This document shows, piece after piece, positions 63,666 to 64,000 of a DNA stretch of 64,000 bases. Position 1 is the first letter of the stretch; each line of letters begins with the position of its first letter. Below the pieces are notes generated by a model. That model saw only the letters and a list, made by a program, of their open reading frames with translations. It had not been told where the DNA came from and made no database searches. Origin of the DNA: Rhizobium sp. Q54 (GTDB lineage Bacteria > Pseudomonadota > Alphaproteobacteria > Rhizobiales > Xanthobacteraceae); assembly GCA_945861265.1 (NCBI GenBank), contig CAMAUC010000006.1:26719-90718 (forward strand), in the 5' to 3' direction. The position numbers and the translations under genes were made by a program.

Positions 63666-64000
63666 TTGGAAAATGCAAACGGCGATACGAGGTCGCTGGG
63701 CGTTCTCGACGGCCCGGATCAGATTGTACGCAAACAGGCGGAGGAAACGCTGCTGAAGGCTGGCGCTCTCCAGAATGCGATCTTCAACAGCGCCAATTTC
63801 TCCAGCATCGCCACCGACGCCAAGGGCGTCATTCAGATTTTCAACGTCGGAGCCGAGCGCATGCTCGGCTACACCGCCGCCGAAGTGATGAACAAGATCA
63901 CGCCGGCCGATATTTCCGATTCGCAGGAAGTCATCGCGCGCGCCAAGGAACTGAGCAACGAACTCGGCACGCCGATCACGCCCGGGTTCGAGGCGCTGGT
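63666..64000 (+). CDS. PAS-domain sensor kinase, N-terminal fragment
   Basis: A frame of 111 codons runs out of the window. It starts at TTG 63666 with GGGGG about 10 nt upstream and reads MENANGDTRSLGVLDGPDQI, then a helix, then a PAS domain with NSANFSSIATDAKGVIQIFN and AERMLGYTAAEVM. This is the typical opening of a PAS-containing histidine kinase or HWE kinase. Its neighbour is a single-domain regulator, so the two likely form a phosphotransfer pair. Nothing can be said of the C-terminal half. Confidence 0.75.
   Translation, partial: MENANGDTRSLGVLDGPDQIVRKQAEETLLKAGALQNAIFNSANFSSIATDAKGVIQIFNVGAERMLGYTAAEVMNKITPADISDSQEVIARAKELSNELGTPITPGFEAL

Overview
The window reads as a stretch of chromosome from a high-GC alphaproteobacterium of the order Hyphomicrobiales (Rhizobiales), most likely near the Bradyrhizobium / Rhodopseudomonas / Pseudolabrys group. 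The grounds are protein features (DUF4167, DUF1178, the long Zur, PhaR next to phaAB), gene order (ubiG|lysC, ptsP-prfA-prmC, grxC-nitrilase-DUF1178, comF|methyltransferase, argJ-mutT, ppiC|secA, xerD|aroK-aroB), solitary TctC binding proteins, and intergenic hairpin repeats of a style common in that group. The genus is inference. There is no phage, IS element, CRISPR array, rRNA or recognisable tRNA, and nearly all of the window is core or metabolic chromosome.

Region by region. 1-2.4 kb: tail of a MaoC-like dehydratase, acyl-CoA dehydrogenase and CaiB CoA-transferase (a short CoA-thioester catabolic operon). 2.4-5.6 kb: a MarR-controlled multidrug efflux operon (marR-emrA-emrB) with a 26-bp palindrome just upstream. 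5.7-7.4 kb: 3-hydroxyisobutyrate-dehydrogenase-type enzyme plus a metallo-beta-lactamase-fold lactonase. 7.5-10 kb: a minus-strand operon of 3-hydroxybutyrate dehydrogenase, patatin and macro-domain protein. 10.1-13.5 kb: Zur, a DMT exporter, ispG and a small anchored protein. 13.5-16.7 kb: ispA - DUF1345 - Na+/H+ antiporter. 16.8-21.2 kb: mtgA, rpmF, a membrane protein, gamma-glutamyltransferase and a TctC binding protein. 21.3-22.9 kb: a methyltransferase of atypical composition and a small conserved-looking protein. 23.1-27.9 kb: a degenerate GGDEF-EAL protein and the polyhydroxybutyrate genes phaR, phaA and phaB (no phaC here). 28-32 kb: tartrate/D-malate dehydrogenase, DMT exporter, DUF985 cupin, glyoxalase II and methyltransferase. 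32-39.2 kb: DUF4167, prmC, prfA, ptsP and lysC. 39.3-45.9 kb: ubiG onward, nitrilase, glutaredoxin, comF, methyltransferase, Mpo1-like protein, a lone Flp pilin and mutT. 45.9-53.3 kb: argJ, ppiC, secA, yccF, a coiled-coil protein and an HWE kinase. 53.3-58.8 kb: PrpF-family isomerase, GIY-YIG protein, L,D-transpeptidase lipoprotein, accA, xerD and a 50-residue membrane protein. 58.9-64 kb: aroK-aroB-CorC, a second TctC protein, a response regulator and the start of a PAS kinase.

Themes: acetyl-CoA/PHB metabolism recurs (phaR/A/B, bdhA with patatin, accA). Isoprenoid (ispG, ispA), shikimate (aroK, aroB), aspartate (lysC), arginine (argJ) and ubiquinone (ubiG) biosynthesis are represented, together with translation termination (prfA, prmC), secretion and envelope genes (secA, ppiC, mtgA, L,D-transpeptidase). 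Many operons use 4-nt ATGA/GTGA overlaps, and several genes are best started at TTG or GTG.

I did not find a convincing new multi-gene system. The most interesting leads are the bdhA-patatin-macro-domain operon with a TGC-N3-GCA palindrome upstream, the mosaic of perfect hairpins between argJ and ppiC, the structured 469-nt leader before the DUF4167 gene, the 25-bp tandem duplication beside phaR, the degenerate GGDEF-EAL protein, and a tiny membrane protein gene in front of xerD.
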